Assembly: GCA_028689025.1 (NCBI GenBank) | Contig: JAQTXA010000005.1 | Location: 1 to 64,000 of the forward strand | From: Aliarcobacter sp. | Lineage (GTDB): Bacteria > Campylobacterota > Campylobacteria > Campylobacterales > Arcobacteraceae | Length of the DNA stretch: 64,000 bases | Direction of reading: 5' to 3' | Shown: piece by piece, positions 8,521 to 19,832 of the stretch | Layout of the letters: each line of letters opens with the position of its first letter | Position numbering within the stretch: position 1 is the stretch's first letter | Position numbers and translations under genes: made by a program | The notes under the pieces: model-generated | Database searches by the model: none | Told to the model about the DNA's origin: nothing | What the model saw: only the letters and a program-made list of their open reading frames with translations

Positions 8521-10665
8521 TTATTTGTTATAAGCGTCTTTTTTTGAGTAGAACTCTATAACTTTAACTTTTTTTTCTATTATTTTTCTAACTTCATCTA
8601 TATTTGATTTATTTATTTCAAACTCAATATAACAATATTGTATATAAGAGTGAGTTTGTCTACCAAATTCTACACCTAATATATAAAATTCATATTCTGC
8701 CATATAAGTTAATACTTTTGCTAATTCACCTTTTGTATTAGGGATACTTATTACCATTTTATATTGATAAACTGTATCAATTGTCCATTTACAAAAAAGC
8801 ATTTCTTGATTTGTTTTAATTTTATCGTAGGCTTTATCACACATTTTGTGATGAATTATAGCTTCATTTCCATTTTTAAACGCAACAATATCATCACCAA
8901 ACTTTGGATGACAACAGTGGTCAAATGATACAGAACTTATACTGAAATTTGAATATATTAAGACATTATCAAACTTAGATTCTTTAATTTTACTAGTAAA
9001 AATTTTAAATCTAGTCATCAAACCTTTATAACTAAGTATTTTTTTCTCAATTATCTGTTTAGTGTATTTGAAAAAATCTAAAATTTGAGGAATCTTGTGA
9101 GGTGATTCAATTGGGTATATTTTTGTAATATCTTCTGAATATCTTGAAAATACTGTATTAATAATATTTTTTCCAGATAATTCATCTATTTCTTTTTGTC
9201 TGTGTGCACATAAAAGTTTAATCTGTTTTTTTGCTCTTGATGTTTTTACCATATCCATCCAAGAACATCTTACAATTGTATCTTTTCCTAGTTCAATTGA
9301 TACAATATCTGTACTTTTTAATTCACTTAAAAGAGGTTTTTTTATTTTATTTATAAAACATCCAATTGCACGTTTACCAATATTTGTGTGAACTGCAAAG
9401 GCAAAATCATAAGCAGTCGCACCAACAGGTAGTGTAAAAACTTCACCTTTGGGAGAGTATACAATCATCTCTTGTGTATATAAATTATCTTTTGTTTCTT
9501 GGTAAAACTCTTCTACATTTTCATTTGAAAACTCTAAAGATTTTAACCAATTAAGATTTGTTGTATTTTTTGCACCTGTTTTATATTTCCAATGGGCAGC
9601 AATTCCAAATTCTGCAATTTTATTCATTTCAAATGATCTAATTTGAATTTCATAAATTTTTGAATTGTAAAAGACTGTTGTATGAATAGTTTGATATCCA
9701 TTCTCTTTAGGCGTTGCTACGTAATCTTTAAATCTTGAAATTAAAGGTTTAAACTCTAAATGCATATATCCTAAAACTTTATAACAATCAATATCATCTT
9801 CAACTAAAATTCTAATTGCAAATAAATCTAAAACTTCATCAATTGAAATCCCTTTTCTTTGCATTTTTAAATAGATTGAGTAGTGATGTTTAATACGGCT
9901 ATATATTTTAATTTTATTTAAATCATAACCATTTTTCTCTAAAAGATTTTTGCTTGTTGAGATAAAAGTATTAAAAGTGAGTTGCATTGCATGTTGCTGT
10001 TCTTTTAGGAAAGTATCAATTTTTTTATATTCATTTGGATAAATATAAAAAAATGCTAAATCTTCCAATGCATTTTTTAGTGTAGAAATACCTAATCTAT
10101 TCGCAATTGGAACATAAACAACAAGTGTTTCTTCGGCAATTCTTTTTTGTTTATTTGCAGGTAGAGCACTAAGAGTAAGCATATTATGTAATCTATCACA
10201 AAGTTTAACAATTAAAACTCTAACATCATCAATAGAAGCAATTAACATTTTTCTAAAAGTAAGGGCAGAAGATATTATTTTAGAATCAGTAGCATCACTT
10301 GAAGCTATAAATTCATGTTCTCTTATTTCTACAATTTTAGTTAATCCATCAACCATATGTGCAATATCATTACCCCATTTTTCTTTTATGTACGCTAGAG
10401 AATATTTTGTATCTTCTACAACATCATGTAATAAAGCAGTTGCAATTATTGCTTCATCTTTAGAAAAATGTGCAGTTATGGATGCCACTAAAATAGGATG
10501 GACACAATAAGGTTCACCACTTTTTCTATATTGACCTTCATGAGCTTCTATTATAAAATTAATAATTTCATTTAATTTTGGAGTTATTTCAGTTTGAGTA
10601 TTTAGTTTGTTAATTGCATCTTCAACAGTGTTTATTTGTTGAATTTCTTTGATAAATGGATCCAT
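8521..10665 (-). CDS. spoT: Bifunctional (p)ppGpp synthetase/hydrolase (Rsh, RelA/SpoT)
   Basis: Makes and degrades the stringent-response alarmone. Domains in order: an N-terminal HD hydrolase (LLHDVVEDT near residue 83), a synthetase domain (RIKHHYSIYLKMQRKG near 238, FKDYVATPKENGYQTIH near 315, EIQIRS near 340), a TGS domain (about 405-465) and a C-terminal ACT-like domain (about 640-710). Both catalytic halves look intact, so it is probably the only long RSH protein, as is normal in Campylobacterota. It follows rpoZ, as in many bacteria; a strong hairpin sits between them (10677-10705). Confidence 0.95.
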   Translation of the reverse strand: MDPFIKEIQQINTVEDAINKLNTQTEITPKLNEIINFIIEAHEGQYRKSGEPYCVHPILVASITAHFSKDEAIIATALLHDVVEDTKYSLAYIKEKWGNDIAHMVDGLTKIVEIREHEFIASSDATDSKIISSALTFRKMLIASIDDVRVLIVKLCDRLHNMLTLSALPANKQKRIAEETLVVYVPIANRLGISTLKNALEDLAFFYIYPNEYKKIDTFLKEQQHAMQLTFNTFISTSKNLLEKNGYDLNKIKIYSRIKHHYSIYLKMQRKGISIDEVLDLFAIRILVEDDIDCYKVLGYMHLEFKPLISRFKDYVATPKENGYQTIHTTVFYNSKIYEIQIRSFEMNKIAEFGIAAHWKYKTGAKNTTNLNWLKSLEFSNENVEEFYQETKDNLYTQEMIVYSPKGEVFTLPVGATAYDFAFAVHTNIGKRAIGCFINKIKKPLLSELKSTDIVSIELGKDTIVRCSWMDMVKTSRAKKQIKLLCAHRQKEIDELSGKNIINTVFSRYSEDITKIYPIESPHKIPQILDFFKYTKQIIEKKILSYKGLMTRFKIFTSKIKESKFDNVLIYSNFSISSVSFDHCCHPKFGDDIVAFKNGNEAIIHHKMCDKAYDKIKTNQEMLFCKWTIDTVYQYKMVISIPNTKGELAKVLTYMAEYEFYILGVEFGRQTHSYIQYCYIEFEINKSNIDEVRKIIEKKVKVIEFYSKKDAYNK

Positions 10666-10676
10666 AATATAAAGAC

Positions 10677-10705
10677 CTAAAGATAAGCTTTTGGCTTATC
10701 TTTAG
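10677..10705 (-). terminator. Hairpin between rpoZ and spoT
   Basis: A perfect 12-bp inverted repeat (CTAAAGATAAGC and its complement) encloses a 5-nt loop and overlaps the rpoZ stop codon. Read on the coding (minus) strand it is followed by GTCTTTATATT rather than a clean T run, so it may terminate only partly and uncouple spoT from rpoZ. On the plus strand it is followed by five T. Confidence 0.6.
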
Positions 10706-10917
10706 TTTTTGTCTACAAAACCTTCTATTCTTAGTAAACCACTTGCAATTTCATCAATTGCGATATCTGTATATTTCATTTTTTGAGTATTATGAGCTAA
10801 TAATGGTTTTGCACCTTTACTTAATTCATCGGCTCTTTGACCAACTGCAATTGCTAAAATATATCTGTCATTGTCTACTTGTTTTAAAGCTTTTGATATT
10901 CTTTCTTCTAATCTCAT
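10702..10917 (-). CDS. rpoZ: RNA polymerase omega subunit
   Basis: Small subunit that helps assemble RNA polymerase. The 71-residue protein starts MRLEERISKALKQVDNDRY and contains the omega-family segment RYILAIAVGQRADELSKG. This matches the short omega of Campylobacterota. It lies between pyrH (33 bp upstream) and spoT, the classic rpoZ-spoT pairing. Confidence 0.93.
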   Translation of the reverse strand: MRLEERISKALKQVDNDRYILAIAVGQRADELSKGAKPLLAHNTQKMKYTDIAIDEIASGLLRIEGFVDKN

Positions 10918-10950
10918 GGTAAATTATTCCTTTTGGTATTTATTTAATAT

Positions 10951-11670
<720 letters not shown>

Positions 11671-11712
11671 CTATAATTTTTGGATTTTATCTAAAAAATC
11701 ATTAACAAATAC

Positions 11713-12780
11713 TTAGCTTAGCGCCCATTCATAAAATGGAATAATATTAATTTTTAATTTTGGATCAGAAATCTTTTCATTATTTGAGATAGTGATAATA
11801 TTAATCTCATTTATTTCAAATTCATGGGCATTTTTAATTATTTTTTTTAGGGCATTATTCATCAAAAATCTATTGAAAAATGGGATAGGAATTATTGCCA
11901 TATTTTTAGATTTTATATAAAAATCAATACTATCTAAATAATAAACATCACTATATTTGTTTACTAATTCTAAAAAAATCATATTTGAAAATTCATTTTT
12001 AAACTTTTTCACATGGGAAATAGCATTTAAAAAGGAGTGATTATAACAGTATATCTTTTTTACAGATTTTTCTTGGTTATATTTTTGTAAGAAATGTATA
12101 GATTTATTATTCTCATAAATCTTACATGTTTCATAAAATTTATCTTTTGAAATCTTTATTTTATTTTTTAAAGTATTAAATAGTTGAAATAGGGATTTCT
12201 TTTCGTCAATATTCTCAATTAAAATCTTAAAAATCTCATATTGAGTCTCATCTTTACATTGCAATTCAATAATTTCTTGTAAACGATGGATTCTTTTATG
12301 TTCATCAATATTTATAAGTTCTGGTAAATTACCATATTTTAGAAAGATATTAAAACTTTGGGTTATATTTTGATGTCTATTATCGTGGAGTAAATACTCT
12401 TCAAAATCTAAAGCATTAATTATTATATTTTCAAAACCTCTTATTTTTCTTGGAGTTGAAGTTGAAATTATTATATTTTCACAATTTGGTAGTTCAAACT
12501 GAAAATCAAAATTTTCAAGGACTAAAACAATTATTTCATTCATTTTTATGAATTTTTCAAGGTTTTTAGAAACATCAGATATTTCATTTCTTAAATCAGA
12601 AAAATCGATATAAAGGTATTCTTTTGGTTTAAAAGTAGATAGAAAATCATAAATTAGATAACTTTTCCCAGTTTTAAAAGCGCCACTAATTATAGTTTTA
12701 GACTCTTCAATTCTGATTTTTCGCTCAATGAAATTAACCTTTGAAAAGTTAATTTCATAACAAGCCTCTAGAGTTCTCAT
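11713..12780 (-). CDS. P-loop ATPase of unknown function
   Basis: A 355-residue predicted cytosolic ATPase. A Walker A motif (GAFKTGKS, about residues 33-40) precedes a Walker-B-like YLYIDFSD and a later hydrophobic strand [11 protein letters not shown]. The layout recalls the AAA_14/DUF4143 type of ATPase, but similarity in the C-terminal half is not evident to me. Its ATG overlaps the pdxA stop by 4 bp (ATGA), so it is translated with the vitamin B6 genes. No function is assigned. Confidence 0.72.
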   Translation of the reverse strand: MRTLEACYEINFSKVNFIERKIRIEESKTIISGAFKTGKSYLIYDFLSTFKPKEYLYIDFSDLRNEISDVSKNLEKFIKMNEIIVLVLENFDFQFELPNCENIIISTSTPRKIRGFENIIINALDFEEYLLHDNRHQNITQSFNIFLKYGNLPELINIDEHKRIHRLQEIIELQCKDETQYEIFKILIENIDEKKSLFQLFNTLKNKIKISKDKFYETCKIYENNKSIHFLQKYNQEKSVKKIYCYNHSFLNAISHVKKFKNEFSNMIFLELVNKYSDVYYLDSIDFYIKSKNMAIIPIPFFNRFLMNNALKKIIKNAHEFEINEINIITISNNEKISDPKLKINIIPFYEWALS

Positions 12781-13712
12781 TTTTTATTTTGTATTAAGAT
12801 TATTGCTTCTTTGATTGCATTTACATAACTTTTTGTATTTATTTTTTCATTTTTATATGCAATATTAAAAGCAGTTCCATGATCAACAGATGTTCTTATT
12901 ATTGGAAGATTTAGACTTACGTTTATACTTTGGTCAAAATAAAGAGCCTTTAATGGAGCTAATCCTTGGTCATGATACATAGCAACAAAGTATTTATAAT
13001 TTTTTCTTGAAACTGGTGAAAATGCTGTATCAGGTACAAGTGGACCTTTAAAAATATTTTTATCTAAAGCTTTATTTGCTTTTTTTATAGCTTTAAAGAT
13101 TTCAACTTCCTCGTCTCCTAAAACTCCATTATCACTTGCATGGGGATTTAGTCCTAAAACTCCAATATTGTCACTTCTTACATTTTTATAAAAATCTACT
13201 AAAAAAGTTATTAAATCCTCTTCAACTATTTTCTTTGCTACTTTTTTAAGTGGAATATGTTCAGTAAAAAGTCCTACAAACATCTTTTTACATCCAAGCA
13301 TCATAATGGCATTTTTACCAAAATAATCCCTTAATACTTCTGTGTGACCTTTGTATTTAATATCTGCTTTATTCCATGATTCTTTATTAATTGGAAGTGT
13401 ACAAATTGCATCAGCCTCTTTTTTGTCGGCTAAATTAATTGCATCCATAAATGAGTCATATGAGTATCTTCCAGCTTTTTTTGAAACAGTTCCTGGTTTT
13501 ATCTCAAATTCACCTTTTGTTTTAAAAATTTCAAAATTATTGGGAATTTCCATCTTTAATTCATCACATGCAAGTTTAAGCATTTTTGAGTTTATACAAT
13601 AAATTGGATGACAAATTTTAGATATTTTTTCATGGCATTTTAAAGCTATTTCAATTCCAATACCATTTAAATCTCCAATACTAATTGCAATTTTTGGTTT
13701 ATTCTCAGTCAT
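12777..13712 (-). CDS. pdxA: 4-hydroxythreonine-4-phosphate dehydrogenase
   Basis: NAD-dependent enzyme of the DXP-dependent pyridoxal-5'-phosphate pathway; its product is condensed by PdxJ. The N-terminal [11 protein letters not shown], the metal-binding KGHTEVL near residue 120 and [11 protein letters not shown] near 187 are PdxA signatures; [11 protein letters not shown] near 246 carries the third metal ligand. At 311 residues it is near the usual length. It overlaps pdxJ by 8 bp, and the neighbouring ATPase by 4 bp. Confidence 0.96.
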   Translation of the reverse strand: MTENKPKIAISIGDLNGIGIEIALKCHEKISKICHPIYCINSKMLKLACDELKMEIPNNFEIFKTKGEFEIKPGTVSKKAGRYSYDSFMDAINLADKKEADAICTLPINKESWNKADIKYKGHTEVLRDYFGKNAIMMLGCKKMFVGLFTEHIPLKKVAKKIVEEDLITFLVDFYKNVRSDNIGVLGLNPHASDNGVLGDEEVEIFKAIKKANKALDKNIFKGPLVPDTAFSPVSRKNYKYFVAMYHDQGLAPLKALYFDQSINVSLNLPIIRTSVDHGTAFNIAYKNEKINTKSYVNAIKEAIILIQNKK

Positions 13713-14490
13713 TTTTTATTAACTCTTTCATATCGATTATGGCTTTTTCTAAGCCTGAAAATACAGAACGTGCAATAATACTTTGTCCGATATTTAGCTC
13801 TTCAATTTCAGGTATTTTTGAAATAAATGTAACATTTTGATAATTTAATCCATGACCAGCTGCCACTTTTAAATTTAGTTTTTTTGCTAATTTTGAAGAG
13901 TTTTGAATCTCTTTAATTGATTTATTTAATTTCTCTTTTAACTCTAGTTTACTTAATTCTAACTCTTTAATACTATGATGAGTTTGAGATAAATTTGTGT
14001 TAAGCATTGCATAAACATTTGCAAAAGTTCCAGTGTGTAACTCTATCCATTCAACTTCCAGTTGACTTGAAAGTTCAATTATCTCTTCATTTGGATCAAT
14101 AAATAATGAAACCTCAATCTCATTTTCATGAAGTTTATCTATAACTTTTTGAAGTTTTTCAAAATGTCCTTTTACATCAAGGCCACCCTCAGTTGTTACT
14201 TCATTCCTGTTTTCAGGAACTAATGTAGCACGAGTTGGTTTTAGTTTACAAACAATATCAATAATTTCACTATTTATAGAACACTCTAAATTAACAGGAA
14301 GTGATGATTGTTGAATTATAGCAATTGCGTCATTATCATGAATATGTCGTCTATCTTCTCTTAAATGAATAGTTATTTGATTAGCACCTGCAAGTTTGCA
14401 AATACCAAGAGCATCAAGGGGATTTGGGTCATTAATTTTTCTAGCTTCTCTCAAGACTGCAATGTGGTCAATATTTACACCAAGTAACAA
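13705..14490 (-). CDS. pdxJ: Pyridoxine 5'-phosphate synthase
   Basis: TIM-barrel enzyme that condenses the PdxA product with deoxyxylulose-5-phosphate to give pyridoxine phosphate. Signatures are [15 protein letters not shown] at the N-terminus, [12 protein letters not shown] near residue 38, NLECSIN near 69 and [10 protein letters not shown] near 210. The start is a TTG codon at 14488-14490. The Shine-Dalgarno AAAGGA at 14497-14502 touches the end of a strong hairpin (14502-14540), which may affect initiation. pdxJ and pdxA overlap and form one operon. Confidence 0.96.
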   Translation of the reverse strand: MLLGVNIDHIAVLREARKINDPNPLDALGICKLAGANQITIHLREDRRHIHDNDAIAIIQQSSLPVNLECSINSEIIDIVCKLKPTRATLVPENRNEVTTEGGLDVKGHFEKLQKVIDKLHENEIEVSLFIDPNEEIIELSSQLEVEWIELHTGTFANVYAMLNTNLSQTHHSIKELELSKLELKEKLNKSIKEIQNSSKLAKKLNLKVAAGHGLNYQNVTFISKIPEIEELNIGQSIIARSVFSGLEKAIIDMKELIKND

Positions 14491-14501
14491 TTTGTATCCT
14501 T

Positions 14502-14540
14502 TAATATTGGCTTTTTTCTATGAAATAATAGCCAATATTA
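14502..14540 (-). promoter_or_regulatory. Hairpin at the pdxJ ribosome binding site
   Basis: A perfect 11-bp inverted repeat (TAATATTGGCT with its complement) has a 17-nt A/T-rich loop and lies in the 75-bp gap between trpE and pdxJ. On the coding strand its 3' arm runs straight into the pdxJ Shine-Dalgarno. There is no T run after it, so control of translation or RNA processing is as likely as termination. Confidence 0.5.
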
Positions 14541-14565
14541 AATAAAGAAGTCTTTGTGGTGAGTT

Positions 14566-15975
14566 TTAGAATAAATCTTTTAGTGTAGCAATATTTGCAG
14601 CAAGTTTATTATGAACTTCTAGATATTCATCTTCAGGATTAGAATCTGCAACAACTCCTGCTCCTGCTTGGAAGATTACAGTGTCATTTGTAAGCATTGT
14701 AGTTCTAATAGTAATAGCACTATCCATATTTCCATCAAAACCAAAATAAGCAATACTTCCTGAATAGAAGTTTCTTTTTATACCTTCAAATTGAGCAATT
14801 AATTCCATTGCTCTAATTTTTGGAGCTCCTGTCATGGTTCCAGCTGTAAAAGTTGCAGCAAACAGATCAAACATATCGTATTTATCATCTATAATTGCTT
14901 CTACATCTGAAACTATATGCATAACATGAGAGTATCTCTCAATTCTCATTAAATCAGTTACTTTTACCGTTCCTGGCTTTGCAACCCGACCAACATCATT
15001 TCTTCCTAAATCAACAAGCATTAAGTGTTCAGCTCTCTCTTTAGTATCATTGATTAATTCATTTTCCATCTCAAGATCTTTTTCAAGAGTTCTACCTCTT
15101 TTTCTAGTTCCTGCAATTGGTCTTAATAATAAATGTCCATCAACAAGTCTTACCATAACTTCAGGAGAACTTCCAGCAATTGAGAAATTTTCAAATTCTA
15201 AAAGAAAAAGATATGGACTTGGATTTTTACTTCTTAGGGCTCTGTAAAAACTTAAATGGTCAACAATAGCTTTTTGAGTAAATCTATTTGACATTAATAT
15301 TTGAAAAACATCCCCAGATTTTATCATCTCTTTTGACTTTGCAACCATTTGGAAGAACTCTTCTTTTGTAAAGTTGAATTTTCCTTCATCAATTAATGTT
15401 GCTTTTTTCAAAGGAGTATATTCATAACTTTTTAAAAGTTCTTTTTCTATAAGTTCTAAATCTTTTTCTTTTTCATCCATAGATGTTAAAATCACAAGTT
15501 TTGAAGTTTTATGTGAAAATCCAAGAATTATTTTAGGTCTTATTAAATCTAAATCAGGAATATTTAATTGATCAATTAAAGAGTTCATAGATTTTTTTAA
15601 TTTTGGTTCAAACTCTTTACCAATATCATAACCTACATTTCCAATAAATCCATCAATTAAACCAATTCCTAACTCTAAAGATTTAGCTTTATAAAACTCT
15701 TTATCGAAGTTTTTATAATATCTTTTTAAAAAAGTTAAAGGGTTTGATTCTACAACTGAGATCTCTTGTTTTTCATTTTTATAAAAACAAGTGTTGTTCT
15801 CATACCAAACCCTTTCCCTATCACCTATAATAATATAAGAGTAATTACCAGTGCTTGAGTTAATCGTACTTTCAAATAAAAATGTTATTTCATCTTTATA
15901 TATATTTTTTATTTTTTCATATATTGAAACAGGTGTGAACTGATCTAAAAATAGTTCTTTACTATAAAAATTCAT
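14566..15975 (-). CDS. trpE: Anthranilate synthase component I
   Basis: Chorismate-utilising enzyme of tryptophan synthesis. The C-terminal chorismate-binding domain (about 205-465) shows FQILMSNRF, SPSPYLFLL-like PSPYLFLLEF, IAGTRKRG, MLVDLGRNDVGRV and FTAGTMTGAPK, plus YSGSIAYFGFDG and FQAGAGVVADS. The N-terminal domain carries the tryptophan-feedback type sequence. The 469-residue length favours TrpE over PabB, although the glutamine amidotransferase partner is not next to it. It follows the SPOR gene by 14 bp. Confidence 0.9.
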   Translation of the reverse strand: MNFYSKELFLDQFTPVSIYEKIKNIYKDEITFLFESTINSSTGNYSYIIIGDRERVWYENNTCFYKNEKQEISVVESNPLTFLKRYYKNFDKEFYKAKSLELGIGLIDGFIGNVGYDIGKEFEPKLKKSMNSLIDQLNIPDLDLIRPKIILGFSHKTSKLVILTSMDEKEKDLELIEKELLKSYEYTPLKKATLIDEGKFNFTKEEFFQMVAKSKEMIKSGDVFQILMSNRFTQKAIVDHLSFYRALRSKNPSPYLFLLEFENFSIAGSSPEVMVRLVDGHLLLRPIAGTRKRGRTLEKDLEMENELINDTKERAEHLMLVDLGRNDVGRVAKPGTVKVTDLMRIERYSHVMHIVSDVEAIIDDKYDMFDLFAATFTAGTMTGAPKIRAMELIAQFEGIKRNFYSGSIAYFGFDGNMDSAITIRTTMLTNDTVIFQAGAGVVADSNPEDEYLEVHNKLAANIATLKDLF

Positions 15976-15989
15976 TAATATCTACTTTT

Positions 15990-16982
15990 TTAAAATTTAA
16001 CAACAAAGGCACTTGTAACATTTAGTTTTTGTTTAACATCTTCTATATTTTCACTAGCTGCTGCTTTTGAATTATAAGGACCAATTAATACTTTATTATA
16101 TGTAGTACCTTTTACTTCATCTTGATATATTTTATATTTTAATTTTGCATTTCTAATACTATTAACGTAGCTATCAGAAGGTTTTTTTGTAAATGCACCA
16201 ATTTGTATAAAATATCCACTTGAAACACTACTTGATGATGTATCATTAGTAGAAGATGAAGGAGTATCTACTAAATCTTTAATTGATGTTCTTTTAGTCT
16301 CAACTTTTTTAACAACAGTATCTTCTTTAGGAAGTGATTCTTCTTTTTGTTTTACTACAGTTTTTTCTCTAGGAACAGATTTGCTTTTTTCAACTTTTTT
16401 TATAGTTTGATCTATAGCTTCATCAGTAATTCTTCCTGTATTAGAATTATAATTTTCAGCTTCTTTCTGTAAATTTTCAAAAGCTTGTGAAGTTCCACTA
16501 TCTTCAGCATTTCCACTTGGTGTTGTTGATGTATTTCCTTGAACTTCTGGAACCATTGGTTCATTGGCGTCTTTTTTTACTCTTTCATTAATGATTTTTT
16601 GGAAGTTTTGTTCAATATTATCACTCTCAGATAGTTTTTTCATTTCAGTTGAACTTGCACTATTAGATGTAAATTGATCTTCTTTTGGAGCTTCATTTGT
16701 TAAAAGACGAATAATAATTATAGTTAATAAAAATAAAACAACGAGGACAATACCTAAAATTAGGTATTTCTTCTTATTATCCTCATTAGTTATAGATGAC
16801 CCTAGCATAATATTATCAAGCTCATGTTCATTTTCTTCTACATTACTGTTTTTCTCAAAAATAACAGAGTCATTGTTTATTGACATTTCTACTTCTTCAA
16901 GTTCATTTAACTTTCGTTCAAGTTCTTCTCGTTCTTGTTGAATCTGAACTTTTTTAATAAACTCATCACCTTTTATTTGCAT
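15990..16982 (-). CDS. SPOR-domain membrane protein
   Basis: A 330-residue bitopic protein. The cytoplasmic N-terminus (1-70) is charged and probably coiled; one membrane segment lies at about 72-92. A long Ser/Thr/Lys/Glu-rich periplasmic linker follows, and a C-terminal SPOR domain (about 252-330, starting SGYFIQIGAF). SPOR domains bind glycan strands stripped of stem peptides at the division site, so a role in septal cell-wall processing is likely. It lies between glyA (26 bp) and trpE. Confidence 0.87.
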   Translation of the reverse strand: MQIKGDEFIKKVQIQQEREELERKLNELEEVEMSINNDSVIFEKNSNVEENEHELDNIMLGSSITNEDNKKKYLILGIVLVVLFLLTIIIIRLLTNEAPKEDQFTSNSASSTEMKKLSESDNIEQNFQKIINERVKKDANEPMVPEVQGNTSTTPSGNAEDSGTSQAFENLQKEAENYNSNTGRITDEAIDQTIKKVEKSKSVPREKTVVKQKEESLPKEDTVVKKVETKRTSIKDLVDTPSSSTNDTSSSSVSSGYFIQIGAFTKKPSDSYVNSIRNAKLKYKIYQDEVKGTTYNKVLIGPYNSKAAASENIEDVKQKLNVTSAFVVKF

Positions 16983-17008
16983 AACTTATCCTTATTTAAA
17001 TAGAAATC

Positions 17009-18271
17009 CTAGTAAGTTGATTTATTATATACAACAAAATTTCCTGCTAGCTTTTCTAATTCTTTATTGATTTTTGCATGAAGTTCAGTGTCTTCAATAT
17101 TGTCTAAAACATCACAAATTTTATTTGCAATTAATTCAAACTCTTTCTCTTTCATTCCTCTAGCAGTTAATGCAGGAGATCCAATTCTAATACCTGAAGT
17201 AACAAATGGACTTCTTGTTTCACCTGGAACTGTATTTTTATTTACTGTTATCCCTGCATTCCCTAAAGCTGCATCTGCATCTTTCCCTGAAAATGGTTTA
17301 TTTAAGAAAGATACTAATACTAAGTGATTATCTGTTCCACCTGAAACTAAATCATATCCTCTTTTCATTAGAACTTCACCAAGTATTTTAGCATTTGCTT
17401 TTACTTGTTTTGCATAATCTTTCCATTTTGGATCTAAAATTTCTTTAAATGCTACTGCTTTTGCAGCAATTACATGAACAAGTGGTCCACCTTGAATTCC
17501 TGGGAAAATAGCAGAATTGATTTTTTTAGCAATCTCTTCATCATTTGAAAGAATCATTCCACCTCTTGGACCTCTTAAAGTCTTATGAGTTGTAGTTGTT
17601 ACAACATCAGCATAAGGGAATGGACTCATATGTTCACCAGCTGCAACAAGACCTGCAATGTGAGCAATATCAGCAAATAAAATAGCACCAACTGCATCAG
17701 CTATTTCTCTAAATTTTTTAAAGTCAATTTCTCTTGCGTATGCACTTGCACCACAAACAATGATTTTTGGTTGAGTGATTTTTGCAATATCCATTACTCT
17801 ATCATAATTGATTCTTCCATCAAGTTCAACACCATAATAAAATGCAGAATAGTTTTTACCAGAAAAACTTGGTTTTGATCCATGAGTTAAATGTCCACCA
17901 TGAGATAAATCCATACCTAAAATTCGGTCCCCTGCTTGTATTAATGCAGCATATACAGCACCATTCGCTTGGCTTCCAGAATGAGGTTGAACATTTGCAT
18001 AAGAACATCCAAAAATTTTACATGCTCTATCAATTGCTAATTGCTCAACTTGGTCAGCAAATTCACATCCACCGTAATATCTTTTGTAAGGATAACCCTC
18101 AGCATATTTATTAGTAAAAACAGAACCCATAGCTTCCATTACTGCTGGACTTGTAAAGTTCTCACTAGCAATCATCTCTAAGTGATTAGTTTGTCTTTCT
18201 AACTCTTTTTCAATTATTGAAAATACTTCATTATCTGCTTGTTCTAAATTTGCGTTTGATAAAAAACTCAT
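17009..18271 (-). CDS. glyA: Serine hydroxymethyltransferase
   Basis: PLP enzyme that converts serine and THF to glycine and methylene-THF. It shows [12 protein letters not shown] near the N-terminus, [13 protein letters not shown] (about 55-67), the PLP-lysine motif [16 protein letters not shown] (Lys near 228) and [15 protein letters not shown] near 358. The length of 420 is standard. It is 31 bp downstream of lysS. Confidence 0.98.
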   Translation of the reverse strand: MSFLSNANLEQADNEVFSIIEKELERQTNHLEMIASENFTSPAVMEAMGSVFTNKYAEGYPYKRYYGGCEFADQVEQLAIDRACKIFGCSYANVQPHSGSQANGAVYAALIQAGDRILGMDLSHGGHLTHGSKPSFSGKNYSAFYYGVELDGRINYDRVMDIAKITQPKIIVCGASAYAREIDFKKFREIADAVGAILFADIAHIAGLVAAGEHMSPFPYADVVTTTTHKTLRGPRGGMILSNDEEIAKKINSAIFPGIQGGPLVHVIAAKAVAFKEILDPKWKDYAKQVKANAKILGEVLMKRGYDLVSGGTDNHLVLVSFLNKPFSGKDADAALGNAGITVNKNTVPGETRSPFVTSGIRIGSPALTARGMKEKEFELIANKICDVLDNIEDTELHAKINKELEKLAGNFVVYNKSTY

Positions 18272-18302
18272 TTGTTGTTCTCCTTAAAATTATTAATTAA
18301 TA

Positions 18303-19820
18303 TTATTCTTCATCATCGTGAAGATTGATTTCATTTTTTATTGGTTTCATTGCTGGGAATAGTAATACATCTCTAATTGAATGTTCATTTGTTAACATCA
18401 TTACTAATCTATCAATACCAATACCTTGACCTGCTGTTGGAGCCATACCATAAGATAGAGCATTTACAAAATCCTCATCCATTTCATGTGCTTCATCATC
18501 TCCACCACACTCTTTTGCTGCCATTTGACCTTCAAATCTTTGAAGTTGATCAATTGGATCATTTAACTCTGAGAATGCATTAGCAATCTCTTTCCCTGCA
18601 ATAAATAGCTCAAATCTATCTGTTAAATGAGGTTTCTCATCATTTCTTCTTGCAAGTGGAGAAATTTCTACTGGATACTCTGTAATAAATGTTGGATTAA
18701 CAAGTTTTGCTTCAACATATTCATCAAATAGTTCACCTTGTAGTTGTCCTATATTCATTTTATCATTTACATCTAGTTTATTTTCTTTCATAAATGAAAT
18801 AATTTTATCTTTATCTTCAACTATATCTTGTGGAACTCCACCAATTTCATATAAAGATTGAATTAATGGAATTTCTGTAAATTTATTAAAATCAATTGTT
18901 AAATCACCATAAGGTAAAAGAGTTGGTAATTCTAAATGTTCAAATAGATATTCAAAATACTCTTTTGTTAAAATGATTAAATCTTTATAAGTTTTATAAG
19001 CCCAATAGAATTCAATAGATGTAAATTCAGGATTATGAGTTGCATCCATACCTTCATTTCTAAAGTTTCTATTTATTTCAAATACAGCTTCAAAACCACC
19101 AACTATTAATCTTTTTAGATAAAGTTCAGGTGCAATTCTTAAAAATCTATCAATTCCTAAAGCATTATGGTGAGTAATAAATGGTTTAGCATTTGCTCCA
19201 CCTGCGATTGGGTGCATCATTGGAGTTTCAACTTCTAGGAAACCTTTGTTTTCAAAAAATCTTCTTGTAAGACTTATAACTTTTGATCTAATATGAAATG
19301 TTTTTCGCACTTCACTATTCATAATTAAATCTAAATATCTTTGTCTATATCTTAACTCTTTATCTTGAATACCATGATATTTTTCAGGAAGTGGAGAAAT
19401 TGCTTTAGTTAATATTTTTATATCATCAGCATGAAGTGAAAGCTCACCATGTCCAGTTACAAATGGATAACCTCTTACTTCAACAATATCACCAACTTCA
19501 ATATTTTTTTTGAAAATATCGTTGTAAAAACCTTCTGCTAAATTATCTCTTGCTACATAAATTTGTAACATTCCACTTTCATCTTCAATTTTTATAAAAG
19601 ATGCTTTCCCCATTAATCTGTAAAGTTTAATTCTTCCAGCAACAGTATAACTTCTCTTTTCATCTCTTTTTTCTTCTAAATTAAAAACATCACTGTTTAC
19701 ATTTAAATATTTAGCAATTGTAGTATTTCTTGCACTATCATTTGAGTAAGGATTAATTCCTACTTCTCTAAGTTTTTCAGCTTTTTCAATTCTTTGTTGT
19801 ATATATTTATTTTCAAACAA
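18303..19820 (-). CDS. lysS: Lysyl-tRNA synthetase (class II)
   Basis: Charges tRNA-Lys. An N-terminal OB-fold anticodon-binding domain (about 55-165) is followed by the class II core: motif 1 around [15 protein letters not shown], motif 2 [18 protein letters not shown], and motif 3 [15 protein letters not shown] near the C-terminus. It is 505 residues long and complete. The order lysS-glyA matches that seen in other Campylobacterota. Confidence 0.98.
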   Translation of the reverse strand: MFENKYIQQRIEKAEKLREVGINPYSNDSARNTTIAKYLNVNSDVFNLEEKRDEKRSYTVAGRIKLYRLMGKASFIKIEDESGMLQIYVARDNLAEGFYNDIFKKNIEVGDIVEVRGYPFVTGHGELSLHADDIKILTKAISPLPEKYHGIQDKELRYRQRYLDLIMNSEVRKTFHIRSKVISLTRRFFENKGFLEVETPMMHPIAGGANAKPFITHHNALGIDRFLRIAPELYLKRLIVGGFEAVFEINRNFRNEGMDATHNPEFTSIEFYWAYKTYKDLIILTKEYFEYLFEHLELPTLLPYGDLTIDFNKFTEIPLIQSLYEIGGVPQDIVEDKDKIISFMKENKLDVNDKMNIGQLQGELFDEYVEAKLVNPTFITEYPVEISPLARRNDEKPHLTDRFELFIAGKEIANAFSELNDPIDQLQRFEGQMAAKECGGDDEAHEMDEDFVNALSYGMAPTAGQGIGIDRLVMMLTNEHSIRDVLLFPAMKPIKNEINLHDDEE

Positions 19821-19832
19821 TATTAAATCCCT

